Assembly: GCA_008828725.1 (NCBI GenBank)
Contig: MEHQ01000821.1
Coordinates: 1 to 64,000, forward strand
Length of the DNA: 64,000 nt
Origin: Saccharina japonica
Taxonomy: Eukaryota > Sar > Phaeophyceae > Laminariales > Laminariaceae
Reading direction: 5' to 3'
Position 1 is the stretch's first letter. Each line of letters starts with the position of its first letter. Below the pieces are notes generated by a model that worked only from the letters and a program-made list of their open reading frames with translations, ran no database searches and was not told the origin of the DNA. Shown in pieces: positions 11,167 through 22,800 of the stretch. A program made the position numbers and the translations under genes.

Positions 11167-14100
11167 ATGGGTGACGCGGGGGCTTGCCAGACATCAAACA
11201 AAAAGGAGTACGACGAGGAGGAGGACGAGTCGGCGCCGCCCGCGCTGGACGAGGGGGACATCGCGCTTCTGAAGACCTACGGGCTGGGGCCTTACACGAC
11301 CTCCATCAAGAACATCGAGAAGGAGATCACGGAGGCCAAGGTAAAAATCGCTTCCCCCTCCATGTGTTTTTGTGTTTGTTGTCGTGCTGTGTGTGCTGTG
11401 TGGGTTGGTGAGGGTGTTGCGTTAGTTACTGCCCCGCCTCCTCGTCGGCTTGGTACCATATGTGTGCCCGTGTGCCCACGAAACCGTGTGGAAGTGTGTT
11501 ATACCGTACCACTCGAGGCGGAAATGTAAGGACCGTTGGGGTATACATACGAACTCCAAACGTTGCTAATATTTGCGTCCAGATTGGTACAACATGTACA
11601 TCGTACGAGTATATACTCGTAAGAGATTACGTACTGCTGTACATTGGGGCCGCTTCAGGCACTTGAGCCGTTTGCTTTTTTGTGTTTTTCACTGGTTAAG
11701 GGGGGGGGTGTACTCATGTCGTGCATGGCCGTAGTCGTATGGTCATCGACCCTCGCATCCGTACAATGCCGGGACGGAGCACGTTGGGTTTTCACCAACC
11801 AGGCAGACATTGCTTGCACCAAGCGCGAAGCGTCGTGAGGTATTGGGCGAGTCGCATGGAGGGTGAGCTGCATCCTGCGGGGGTATTCGAGTTCACGTGC
11901 TGTTTCCTTGCTGTACGTACAGTGTTGTGTTTGTTTTAGTATCTCCGTTAAAAGGATACGGAAAGGTCAGGCGTGCACCTCAAAACTTGTGAACGCAAGC
12001 TGGCTGCATGAGGCATCACGTTATCACGACGTAAAAGCATAGTACAACTCTAGAAATCGCTCTAGAGCTGCTGTGGTGCGAGCGGCACCCTAAGCCGTTG
12101 CAGTATGGGCAATGCGTGATTTGAAACAGCTCGACGAGCTGGTCTTAACACGGCGATAAATGACGCAATGCACGAATCCTGGTCAATGGCGGGTGACACG
12201 CTCAGCGATACCGAGGAACGCCGCACACAGTAGAAACCTGCCGCGGCCGCATATCGCTGAAAATAGTTCCCTCCATGGTTGACTTTGCAACACAAGAGGG
12301 GGAGAGAAATAAGTGTCCCCCCCTTGATGTCTCATGCGAAGGTCGTTCGACATCATCCGCGGTCGTTTATTTTTCTTCTTATTTTTCTTGTTTATTCAGG
12401 AGAAAGTGAAGGAGCTGATTGGCATCAAGGAGTCGGACACGGGACTGTCGCAGCCCAGCCAATGGGATCTCGTGTCGGACAAGCAGATGATGCAGGAAGA
12501 GCAGCCACTGCAGGTCAGGAAACCCTTTCACCGCGGATGCTTCCCCGTAACTCTCCTCTAGTATCCCTACCTGCGCGCACAGACGAGCTGTCTTTGAAAC
12601 AAAACAAGAACATGATTGCGAACCTCAAATACTGCACCATGTATGTACACATGGTGGCTTCTTGTGAGCGGTGTGTGTACTTCCTGATGCATGATACAGC
12701 CGCAAGCGCGAAAGCGCGAGTTGGCAAAAATCAATGAGATTCGACAAGCAGTAGGAACGCTAAACCTTTTGGCGATAAAGATCATGGCACGTATCGGAGG
12801 GGGGAGAGTTTTAGACACCTGTGACACACGGCTTGAGCTGGAAGGTCACTGAGCGTAAAGCTCCTCCCAGTTGAACTGGAGAGAAAAAGTGGCAAAACAC
12901 AATACACACCGAGAGCACAGCAAGTACCTGTAGATTGCTCGCATCGAAACTGTTGCATGGAGAAGATCCTCACGCACACGACATCGCTTGTACGTGCGAT
13001 TCGCATACGCGTGGTTCGGGGTTCGCATGCGCACGCCACGCTTCATGCACATGATATGGGTTCTTGTACCAAAAGACGTACTGGTACCTTGTAGACAGCA
13101 GCGACGTAACTCCCCCCGCCCAACACCTCACGGCGCTTCGCGCTTGGTGCTAGCAATGTCTGTCTGGTCGGTGAAAACCCGACATGCTCCGTCCCGGCGT
13201 TGTAGGGATGCGAGGGTCTATGGTCATACGACTACGGCCATGCATGGAAATGAAGTACACCCCCCCAGCCCCCGCCCGAGCGTGCTCCGATTGTCTGCCG
13301 CCCGAGCGTGCTCGGTTGCTCCTTAGTTTGTTTTTCTGTTTTGTATATTGGCAAGAGTCTTGAAAAGGCCTCCATGCGCTCCCACCGATTTTTGACCGCT
13401 GTGACGGCAGGTGGCAAGATGCACCAAGATCATCAACGCCGGGCAGGAGGACGCGAAGTACGTCATTAACGTCAGGCAGATCGCAAAGTTCGTCGTGGGG
13501 CTTGGAGAAAAGGTCGGTCAACGGCTGCGACGGGAGGGGAGGATGGAGGAGGGAAGGATGGGACGGGGGGGAGCGGAGGTGGAGAGGAAGGGAGGGCGGG
13601 AGGGGGGGGGGGGGGTGTACTCGATATTCATGCATGGCCGCAGTCATCTGGCCATAGACCCTCGCACCCCTACAATGCCGGCCGGGACGGAGCATGTCGG
13701 GTTTTCACCGACCAGGCGGGGGGTTACTCATGTCATGCATGGCCGTAGACGTGTGACCATAGACCCTCGCACCCCTACAATGCCGGCACGAAGCACGTCG
13801 GGTTTCGCCGACCAGGGGGGGGGGGGCACAATCGTACAGTGAATCGTGGTATTTCGGGCAGTGCTTGTTTTCGTGTCCGTGTTCGCCTTGAATTGTGGCG
13901 TGCCTTGGGTGGCGCGGGCGCTTTCCCGCCCCCTTTGTGCATGCGATGTTTGTGTTGTCGAGCGAAAAGCCACGGCGCAGCGGGGTTTTTTTTTTGCGAT
14001 GCCGTCGGTGTTCGTGTCCAGTGCAGCGTTTTTTTTGTGTATATATACTGTGTGCCTCTTTGGTCTGTCGAGCAGTGAAACTATGTAGAGAAGAGAGACG

Positions 14101-16325
14101 CGTACGCGCTGTTGCATACTCATATATGCTTGCCGAGGAATCTGAGAGCGATCATTCCCCCCCTCCCCAAGCGATTGGAGTGAAGGTCGATAGCGAAAAC
14201 AGATGGCTCGCTTGCAGTCTGCCGTTTTTGCTCGACTAGGTAGTTGTATCACGTGAGGCGATGCGAAGGCAAGTCCGTCCGGTTACATATTGAAATCAAG
14301 AGTGCCTACAAGCCTGCTCGCCTCAACTGATTCGAGGGCTACTCGTGTTTCAGTCGGGATCGCGGACGTCAGCATCCACCGATACCCGAGGGTTTCTTCC
14401 TCCACTTTACAACCTCATTATCTTCCTCTTCATGCTTCCCTCGTTCTCCCTCCCTCCCTCCCTCCCTGATTCGCCACGCTTCTCCCTCCACATTACAACC
14501 TCTTTCCCGTCTCCTTTTAATACTTTTATCGTTTTTCCTCTCTCCCCCCCTCTCTCTCTCCCTCTGTCTCTCGCGCTCGCTCTCTCTATCTCTCCCCCTC
14601 TCTCACTTCATTTTTCTCTCCGTCTTTCTCTATCTCTCTCCCTCTCTCTCGCCCTCTTCCGTTTCTCTATACCTCTCTCTCTTTCTCCCCGTTCCTCTAT
14701 ATCTCTCTCCCTATCTCTTCCCTCCTTCACCATGCATGTCCCTTGTATGTAATCACATCTTCGCTTCCGTGTGTGTATAATATGTGACCCCGTTCGCTTC
14801 CTCTTAACCTTTTTCCCTTCCACCACACCAACCTTTGTCCTCGTTTGGCGTTTTGGTGTGCTTTTGTGTTTGTTTTCGTCAATATACATAGGTCTCGCCC
14901 ACGGACGTGGAGGAGGGCATGCGCGTAGGCGTAGATCGCACCAAGTACTCCGTGCAGATCCCGTTACCACCCAAGATTGACCCGACGGTGAGACACTCGC
15001 ATGCATGATTTCTTCACGCGCTTGTTTTTGCCCTCGTGTATGCTCTGTGCCTTGTTTTGTTGTTTCTTCAAGTTTAGTGCTTGGGTTTGCTTTTCATGGT
15101 GACATTGTGCTGTGGGTTGTTGAAATCGCGACAGTAAGCTGGTGAAGCATCTGCGGACGCTGCAGGGGTGGCCGAAATAGGCACAACACAGCTACGTACG
15201 TTTTATTTTGCTCTTTTTTTGTGGGGGGAAAGGGCGTTTTTTTCGCGGTTTTCGTTTCAAAACACTGGGGGCGTGTTTTTTTGCTGAGCTCTTCCCTCTT
15301 ACTACCGCAAAAGTTATACTAAACTCATTCCAAGCATTTTCTTCCCACATAGCAGCAGCTGTAAGTATCTAACGCCGTGCGACGCCCCCCGCCGCTTCGA
15401 CTCCCACCCCATCTCCCTGCCGTAGGTGAGCCTCATGACGGTGGAGGACAAGCCGGACGTGACCTACGAGGACGTGGGCGGGGCCAAAGATGCGCTGGAA
15501 AAGCTTCGAGAGGTGGTTGAACTCCCCCTGCTTCACCCGGAGCGATTCGTGACTCTCGGCATCGACCCGCCCAAGGGCGTGTTGCTCTTCGGGCCTCCGG
15601 GCACGGGGAAGACGCTGTCGGCGCGAGCCGTCGCCAACCGGACGGACGCGTGTTTCATCCGGGTTATCGGGAGCGAACTGGTGCAGAAGTACGTGGGGGA
15701 GGGGGCGCGGATGGTGCGAGAGCTGTTCACGATGGCGAGGAGCAAGAAGGCGTGCATCGTCTTCTTCGACGAGATCGACGCCATCGGTGAGAGAGAGGGT
15801 GGAGACAGGTTTTGTTAGGTTTGCGTTTGTTTTGGACGGACGGGCGGGCGGGCGAGCGGGTGGATGATGCTGCGATTGTTTTCGGGGGGGCGGGAGGGGT
15901 GGGGGAGGGTGTTGTGGTGATCTGCGGGGTTTTTTCTTCCTTAGAAGACGGCGCGTGTTGAGAATGGTTGAGGAAGCGTGGGGATGTTTCAGAGAGAGGA
16001 GGAGGAGGAGGAGGACTGCACGTTGGCCATGTCGCGGCATCGGTGTGCCGTTGGGTTGATTTGAGGCTTGAGAGCTGCGGGATTTTATTGACAGCCCCCA
16101 CTACGGTGAGGAGCGGGGATGTCATTGTTTTGGGAAGGTGACGTTTTATGCTGGATACAAACAGTTCCCATTACCCTTGTGCGAAGGAGAAGGCGCGGTG
16201 CAATCAGTGAGCAGTGTTTGTTATTGCCCACGCCTTTTGTGCTATGTTGTTGCTGCTGCTGCTGCTGTTGTTGTTGTTGTTGGTGGCGGCGGCGGCGGTG
16301 GTGACGGTGATGGTGATGTTGTTGT

Positions 16326-16357
<32 letters not shown>

Positions 16358-17542
16358 CTACTCCTCTTGCTGCTGCTGCTACCCCTGCTGCTGATGGTGC
16401 TTCTACTGCTGCGCTCGCGTCCCTCCGAAGCAATGATGATCCCGCTGCCGATTAACGCCATCCCTTTGACGCCGCCACGCGTACGAAACACGATTTGATC
16501 ACTCCAGGTGGGAGCCGGACGGGCGGGGATGACAGCGGCGGGGACAACGAGGTCCAGCGCACCATGCTCCAGATCGTCACGGAGCTCGACGGTTTCGACC
16601 CCAGGGGGAACATCAAGGTTCTCATGGCGACCAACCGTCCTGACACTTTGGACCCCGCGCTGCTGCGCCCGGGACGACTTGACCGAAAGGTGCGTGCGTA
16701 GTGCCGGCGTCTTATTGTTGGACAGAGAGAGGCGAGGTGGTGGGGGGAAGAGGGGGGGGTGTACTCAGGTCATGCATGGCCGTAGTTGTATGACCATAGA
16801 CCCTAGCACCCCTAACATGCGGGACGGAGCATAACGGGTTTTCACCGATCAGGCAGACCTTACTTGCACTGAGCGAAAAGCGTCGTGAGGTCGGGGATGC
16901 GTAGTGGTGGTGGACAGGGATAGGCGATGGGAGGGGGGCGGGGGGGGGGCAGTGCATTCACAGCCACCCGCGCTTCGTAATACGTCACGAAACGGCTATT
17001 ATTACTGAAAGTGTGATTTGTAGTTCACGCCTGTTCGCGTTTTTTGGGTACTCCTCCCCTGCCCTCCCTTCCCCTCCCCCCCCCGACGTAGAACCCGTCG
17101 CATGCAAGGCTAAGCCTGGGTCAATTTTTCACCCCGTATACGCGATTGTGTTGGGTTCAGATTTGCGTTTAAGTCAAGGCAAACATATGTATTTTACTAA
17201 ATGATCGTATACACGTCTTCTGTTTTTTGGCCGTGCTTTTTTTTTCTTCTTTTTCTTCAGGTGGAGTTCGGGCTTCCCGACCTCGAGGGGCGGGCGCACA
17301 TCCTCGGCATCCACTCCAAGTCCATGAACGTCGACCGAGACATCCGCTACGAGCTGATCGCGAGGCTCTGCCCCAACACCACCGGCGCCGAGCTGCGGTC
17401 CGTGTGCACGGAGGCGGGGATGTTCGCGATTCGGGCGCGCAAGAAGTCGATCTCGGAGAAGGATTTCCTGGACGCGGTGAACAAGGTCATCAAGGGCTAC
17501 CAGAAGTTCTCGTCAACACCCAAGTACATGGTGTACAACTAG
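11167..17542 (+). CDS. RPT1: 26S proteasome regulatory particle AAA-ATPase RPT1 (PSMC2, subunit 7), complete
   Basis: This is one of six ATPases in the base of the 19S cap that unfold ubiquitinated proteins and feed them into the 20S core. Seven exons join in phase: 11167-11340, 12400-12513, 13411-13512, 14892-14987, 15426-15786, 16508-16689 and 17261-17542 (TAG), giving 436 residues; animal RPT1 has about 433. Visible parts are [14 protein letters not shown] near the N-terminus, GIKESDTGL, the OB-fold segment ending PLPPKIDPT, Walker A GPPGTGKT (about 218-225), Walker B FFDEID (about 275-280), the second region of homology [20 protein letters not shown] with the arginine fingers, and a C-terminal YMVYN matching the family's conserved end. 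All catalytic residues are present, so it should be active. All introns are phase 0 except intron 5 (phase 1). Introns 1, 2, 3 and 6 contain copies of the poly(C)/poly(G)-ended repeat, intron 3 a 300-bp pyrimidine tract, and intron 5 CTG/GTT repeats. Confidence 0.97.
11700..11842 (+). repeat. Poly(C)-ended dispersed element, copy 2
   Basis: A full-length copy in RPT1 intron 1. It begins with a G run and GTGTACTC, continues GTGCATGGCCGTAGTCGTAT, and ends AAGCGCGAAGCGTCGTGAGG. The hairpin arms are GTTGG and CCAAC. Confidence 0.9.
13124..13267 (-). repeat. Poly(C)-ended dispersed element, copy 3
   Basis: A full-length reverse copy in RPT1 intron 2, from CACCTCACGGCGCTTCGCGC to GTACACCCCCCC. The hairpin arms are GTCGG and CCGAC. 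Confidence 0.9.
13602..13717 (+). repeat. Poly(C)-ended dispersed element, copy 4
   Basis: A shortened copy in RPT1 intron 3, starting in a run of about 15 G and ending just after the hairpin at ACCAGGCGGGGG. It joins copy 5 directly. Confidence 0.88.
13718..13828 (+). repeat. Poly(C)-ended dispersed element, copy 5
   Basis: A second copy in tandem with copy 4, with the same shortened end ACCAGG followed by a G run. It suggests insertion of one copy next to the G run of another, or local duplication. Confidence 0.88.
14435..14745 (+). repeat. Long polypyrimidine (CT-rich) tract
   Basis: About 300 bases of almost pure C/T on the plus strand, mostly CTCTCTCC-like units, within RPT1 intron 3 and about 150 bases before the acceptor of exon 4. 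Such mirror-type tracts can form triplex (H-DNA). It gives spurious Leu/Ser-rich open frames. Confidence 0.9.
16248..16412 (+). repeat. CTG/GTT/GGC triplet microsatellite
   Basis: Interrupted CTG, GTT and GGC triplets in RPT1 intron 5. They create long homopolymeric Leu, Ala or Gly frames on both strands that are not genes. Confidence 0.9.
16752..16890 (+). repeat. Poly(C)-ended dispersed element, copy 6
   Basis: A full-length, more diverged copy in RPT1 intron 6. One base pair of the hairpin is lost (AACGG against CCGAT). It ends AAAAGCGTCGTGAGG. Confidence 0.88.
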
Positions 17543-18362
17543 GGGGGGAGAGGGCGAGATTATGAAGGATGGTTTGTTTTGTTTTGTTTTGGAGCGACGG
17601 CGTTTTCTCGTGCTCTCGGTGCACAACAGTTTGCTCCACGCCGGCGGTGTGGTTCGCTTTTTGCGGTCAACAAGCGGAGAGGGGGGCATGTGGACAAGAG
17701 AGGAAGCGCGGGGAGGGGGAGGGGTTGTTTCGGGTTGTCGCGTTGTTGGTGAGGCGAAAAAAGTTCGGACAATGCTGGATCGATTGCTTCGCTCCATGGC
17801 GACTGAGACTCTTAGACTACAAACAGTAGTAGGTTTTATTATCCCGGTGGCGGTGAGTTGATTGGACCAGTGATTCGCGACGGCAGTCGTCACCATGGGC
17901 GATGACGCCATAAACTGACAAGAGCACGATACTTTTTGCTGACAGGCAGGCTCTGATAAGTGATAGATGCGCTGGGCGCTGGGTAGCAGCAGCAGCAGCA
18001 ACGGTCACAGCCTCTGAATTAAATAAGAACGCCGCTTCATTTGTTCTACTTGCCGGGCGGGTGGGTTACTTCCGTGATACTGATTCCTGCGCGGCTATGT
18101 AACGAAACCACGGTGCGCGCATTGAGGGCGGTTTGTCGACAAAGACATTCGACGAGAAAGCGGCGCAGATATACGGGGACACGAGAGAGGGGTGAGACGT
18201 GTGCCGCGGTAGAGGTGCACACCATATTTTTTCTGAGGGTCCTTACTTGAGGAGCTGTATCAAAAACTGATTTTGGAGGGAACTAGAAGTGCTGTGTACC
18301 CGATGAACAATCCCATGGCCTGACTTGACCGTACAATAAAAACTATTCCAGCGCAAGACTAA

Positions 18363-18569
18363 GGGCCCGTTTTAACGAAGAAGAAAAAAATCAATTTGGA
18401 AAAAAAAAAATCAAATCCGCTTTTCATTGGTCAAAACCCGCACCACCACCCAAGATTATACCCCAAGATCCTAATATTTGGTGCTGGTGCGTGTGTTGAC
18501 CAAAGAAAAGCGAATTTGAATTTTCATTTTTCCAAATTGAATTTATTTTATACTCGTTAATTCGGGCCC
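18363..18569. mobile_element. Foldback MITE, PIF/Harbinger (Tourist)-like
   Basis: A 207-bp AT-rich element with imperfect inverted arms of about 75 bp. The left arm begins GGGCCCGTTTTAACGAAG and reaches TTTCATTGGTCAA; the right arm is its inverse, ending TTAATTCGGGCCC. It is flanked on both sides by TAA (18360-18362 and 18570-18572). GGGCC-type termini with a TWA target duplication are typical of PIF/Harbinger-derived MITEs. It has no coding capacity. Confidence 0.8.
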
Positions 18570-19038
18570 TAAATAAAGAAACCGACGATTTTGGGTTAAG
18601 GAGCCCCATCATTAAAAAAACATTTCAGCCAAAAAAAGGTATACCTTATACCTCTAGCGTAGCACGTGTCGGGAGTGCGAACATAAATCCATCGAGGCCG
18701 GTCAAAGTTGGTATGCATGCCTTAGTAGTCTCCACGAGCGTCCTACATAGTTTGTTTTCGACGGGCTCCGCTTTGTTTTTTTTTTCAAAGTTTATTCGCT
18801 AGAAGCAGTTTCGCGCGCGCATGCCATTGCTGCAGCGATCCCGGCTACAACACACCACAGGCGGCGTGCCCCGACCTTCGATTCCTCGGGGCGCTCTCCC
18901 TCCCAAGCGAGGCGCTACAAAAATATACGGTGTGGCAGGTATACTCGTAGGGACAGGAAGAATCTCGCCTCTTTCATGCACCATTCCTTCCGAACTGTAC
19001 TCGCTGACGGAGTGTTCAGGATCGAGATATTCCGACCC

Positions 19039-19168
19039 CGCGCTTGGTGCAAGCAATGTCTGCCTGGTTGGTGAAAACCCAACGTGCTCCGTCCCGGCAT
19101 TGTAGGGATGCGAGGGTCTATGGTCATACGACTACAGACATGCATGAATATCGAGTACCCCCCCCCCC
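19039..19168 (-). repeat. Poly(C)-ended dispersed element, copy 7
   Basis: A reverse copy between RPT1 and the glomulin-like gene, ending ATATCGAGTACCCCCCCCCC. The hairpin arms are GTTGG and CCAAC, as in copy 2. Confidence 0.88.
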
Positions 19169-19853
19169 GCTTTCTCGAGTTCGCCTCCGATTCGGAGTCC
19201 TAAAACAAATAAAACAGTACTAAAAGTATAATTCTGGCCGTTAGTTTCGTTCCATTGAGGAGCTCAACCGGCCAGAAAACATACACTATACTAAAATCAA
19301 GTGAAACCCCTACCGTGGGATGAGTCTGCGGGGCCAAAAAATATTTCACCCTTCTTCTCACTGCAAGAATTTCGTAGCTCCAATTCCACGTACGGAGTTT
19401 CCCCTCCCCCCCCCAAAAAAAAGTGGTTGAAGTAGCAAAGAAGTTACACAACCATCCACTCTCCCTAAACCTCGTCGCCTAGCGGGGGAAAGCAAAAAAA
19501 AGCGCTACATATACGGCAGTGCGTATGCTGATCTATCGGAGGCCAGTCTATTCCGGATTACGACAAATGTCGACCAAGGATTTTCCACCAATCAAAATCT
19601 CCATCCAAAACAAATGACCAATCGGAAAACTGCGGGCACGAAATCCCTTAAGCAGGCGCGCTGCGAGTCTGTCGCGGCGTATTGACGCTGTGTAGTATGA
19701 CCACGGTAGTTCTATACCGTCTCTCCCGTGCACGTGTGGACAATAACTTCATTAGTGCTATTGACATGCCACGTACACAGCGCCATCCTCGATGTGTGCT
19801 GAATGGTGGAACAGCAGTGGCGACTCTTCTAAAGCTGTACGTACGTAAATGTG

Positions 19854-22800
19854 TTATAGGGGGTTGGCCGACTGTCGCTGTAACTCTTCAAGGCACTGCT
19901 GAGCAGCGTCCTCAAGGATGAACAGCCTGAAGTGAACAGGTCCTGCGCTGTCTGCGGTGATCGCCGCTCCTCGCAGCTCGCTCAAAAAGCCCTGACGTGT
20001 AGTAGGGTTAACATTCAAGAGAGATCGGTCAGCAAAACGGCCATGGACAGCAAGTTCTCGCATCAGCAAAGCAGGGTGTGTCAAACACCAATTTTTCCGT
20101 CATCGGCCGCGAACATACTGATGGGTTATTTGAAACACAGTTCAAACGCAGCTCGTGTCGAGCACTACTACTGATAGTGTTGACTACCACAACGAATAGG
20201 CAGGTGTCTCGAACGGGCTCCAGCCCACACGAGGAGACTTAGAAGGGGGCCGAAGCAGTGCCCTTGGCAAGCTGGCGCCACCGCGAACGCACAAAAAGCT
20301 GGCGCGGAAACAATTATGTTTCCGTTGAAGCATCCTGACGGTGCAACACTGCCGACGACAGCAAAAAAAGGTACCAACCACCCAAACCGTCGAGTGGGCA
20401 CCAGGCGCGGCGGAACTAACAACCGAATCTCACGAGAACAGGGCACTTAACTTCCCTCAATGCACGACAAGGGTAACTAACATCGTTTTGGCTCACCTCA
20501 ACTAGGAGCTGATTGTTGCGCAATCTCTGCGGCTCGCGCAGCATCAGCCTCTCTCGGCGCGCCCCCATGCCCCCAACACTCCCGCCACCACCGCCCGCAC
20601 CATCCAACGCGTGTGCGTACCGTGCCAACGTGAGCCCGCCTGTCCGGCTATCCATGTCCATTAGCATCGACGCCGGCGGGCCCTTTCGACAAGCCCGTCG
20701 GAGCTGCTCGCACACAAAGTCCCCCGCGAGCGGGGACGCAAAGGGCGACGCCTCTAAATCCCCACAACTCCGGGGCGGCGACGGCCCAGCCGCTGTCTCT
20801 GCCACCTCCGCCGCTCCCGCTGCCGGCATCTCGGCGGCATCACCCAGGGTACACGAAGAACCTGGCCGCACTCGCTCCCGCCTCCCAGCCTCCCCAGAAT
20901 CGCTGCTGTTCCCGGTGCCGCGGTCTTGAGAAGGCGCGGTCAGGGATGCCCGCGCCACGGACAGGGCCAATGATGCCTGCGCCGCGGCCAGGGATGACCG
21001 CGCCGCGGTGCGGGATGCCTGTAGTGCGGTCAGAGATGCTGCCTTTGACACCTCCGCCGCTCCCGCTGCCGACATCTCGGCGGCATCATCCGCTGTACAC
21101 GAAGAACTTGACCCCGCTCGCTCCCGACCCCCAATCTCCCCAGAATCGATGCTGTTCCCGGTAGACGAAGGCAAGCAACCACCACTGCTGGTACCGCCGG
21201 TGCCACAGTCTTGAGCAGCCGCGGCCAGGGATGCTTGTGACGCGGCCAGGGATGCCTGCTTTGCGGTCCGGGATGCCCGTAGCGCGGTTAGTGATGCTGC
21301 CTCTGCCACCTCCGCCGCTCCCGCTACCGACATCTCGGCGGCACCATCTGCGGTACGCGAAGAACCTAACCCCACTCGCTTTCGTCCCCCAGCCTGCCCA
21401 GAATCGCTGTTGTTCCCGGTGGACGAACGCAAGCAACCACCATTGCTGGTACCGCCGGTGCCACAGTCTTGAGAAGCCGCGGTCAGGGATGCCCGCGCCA
21501 CGGCCAGGGCCAGGGATGCCTGCTTCGCGGCCAGGGATGACCGCGCCGCGGTCAGGGATGCCTGCAGCGCGGTCAGAGATGCCGCCTCTGACACCTTCGC
21601 CGCTTCCGCTGCCGATATCTCGGGGGCATCATCCACGATACACGAAGAACCTGACCCCGCTCGCTCCCGTTCCCCAGTCTCCCCAGAATCGCTGCTGTTC
21701 CCGGTGGACGAAGGCAAGCATCCACCACTTCTGGTACCGCCGGTGCCACAGTCTTGAGCAGCCGCGGTCAGGGATGCCTGCTTTACGGCCAGGGATGACC
21801 GCGCAGCGGTCCGGGATGCCTGCAGCGCGGTCAGAGACGCTGCCTCTGACGCCTCCGCCGCTCCCGCTGTCGACGTCTCGGCGGTATCATCCGAGGTGCG
21901 CGAAGAACCCGATCCCACTAGCTCCCATCCCCCAGTCTCCTCAGAATCGCGGCTGTTCCCGGTGGACGAAGGCGAGCACCCACCACTGCTGGTACCGCTG
22001 GTGTCACAGCCTTGAGAAGCCGCGGTCAGGGATTCCTCCAACGCATTCAGGGATGCCTGCTTCGCGGCCAGGGATGCCTGCTTCTCGGTCAGGGATGCCT
22101 GCTTCGCGGTCAGGGAGGCCTGCTTCGCGGTCAGGGATGCCTGCTTCGCGATCAGGGAGGCCTTATTCGCGGCCAGGGATGCCCGCTCCGAGGCCAGGGA
22201 TGCCCGCTCCACGGTCAGGGATGCCCGCTCCACGGTCAGGGATGCCCGCTCCGCGGTCAGGAACGCCTCCTCCGCGGTCAGGAATACCCGCTCCGCGGGC
22301 TCACAGCGCAGGGCCCGATCGATCTCCCTTCGGAAAGCGTCCAGCAGCAGCCCCGTCGCGTTTGGCCAAGGGCACCGCTCAATCAGGCGTTTCAGGGCGC
22401 GGAAGCGGCTTCCCTCGTCCGTCGCGGCCAAGAACGCCAACATCGCTGCGTGGCCCCGCGCGCGAAGGCCGGGCAGCGGGCAGGACACCATCACGTCTAC
22501 CAAGACCTGCAGGAAGCTGGCGAGGTCCACGTAGTAGGGGTCGAAGGCGCCCCGCTGACGATGCCTCCGGTGGGTCCCCTGCTTGCACGATGAGAGCGCA
22601 CGGGAGGGGAGGTCAGCAACGGGTTGGAGGACACTCGTGTTATGTGTACAGTACCTACTATGCATTTCTCTTAAGCCTTTCGACCTTTTCGGTGCCGGCC
22701 TTTCAAGGGCAAGGAGAAAAAGGAACTAAAAGCATGAATACTGAGAGGAATTACATATAACGGCGGTATCATTTGATGACGGGGCAGTTGCCTCGGTTTT

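Noticed and set aside
16204-16498. Leu-, Ala- or Ser-rich frames on both strands
   Set aside because: Produced by the triplet microsatellite inside RPT1 intron 5.
21231-22760. A 509-codon plus-strand frame rich in SGMPAPR units
   Set aside because: It is the antisense image of the coding heptad repeats in the glomulin-like gene. The minus frame continues into conserved flanking exons, the plus frame does not.
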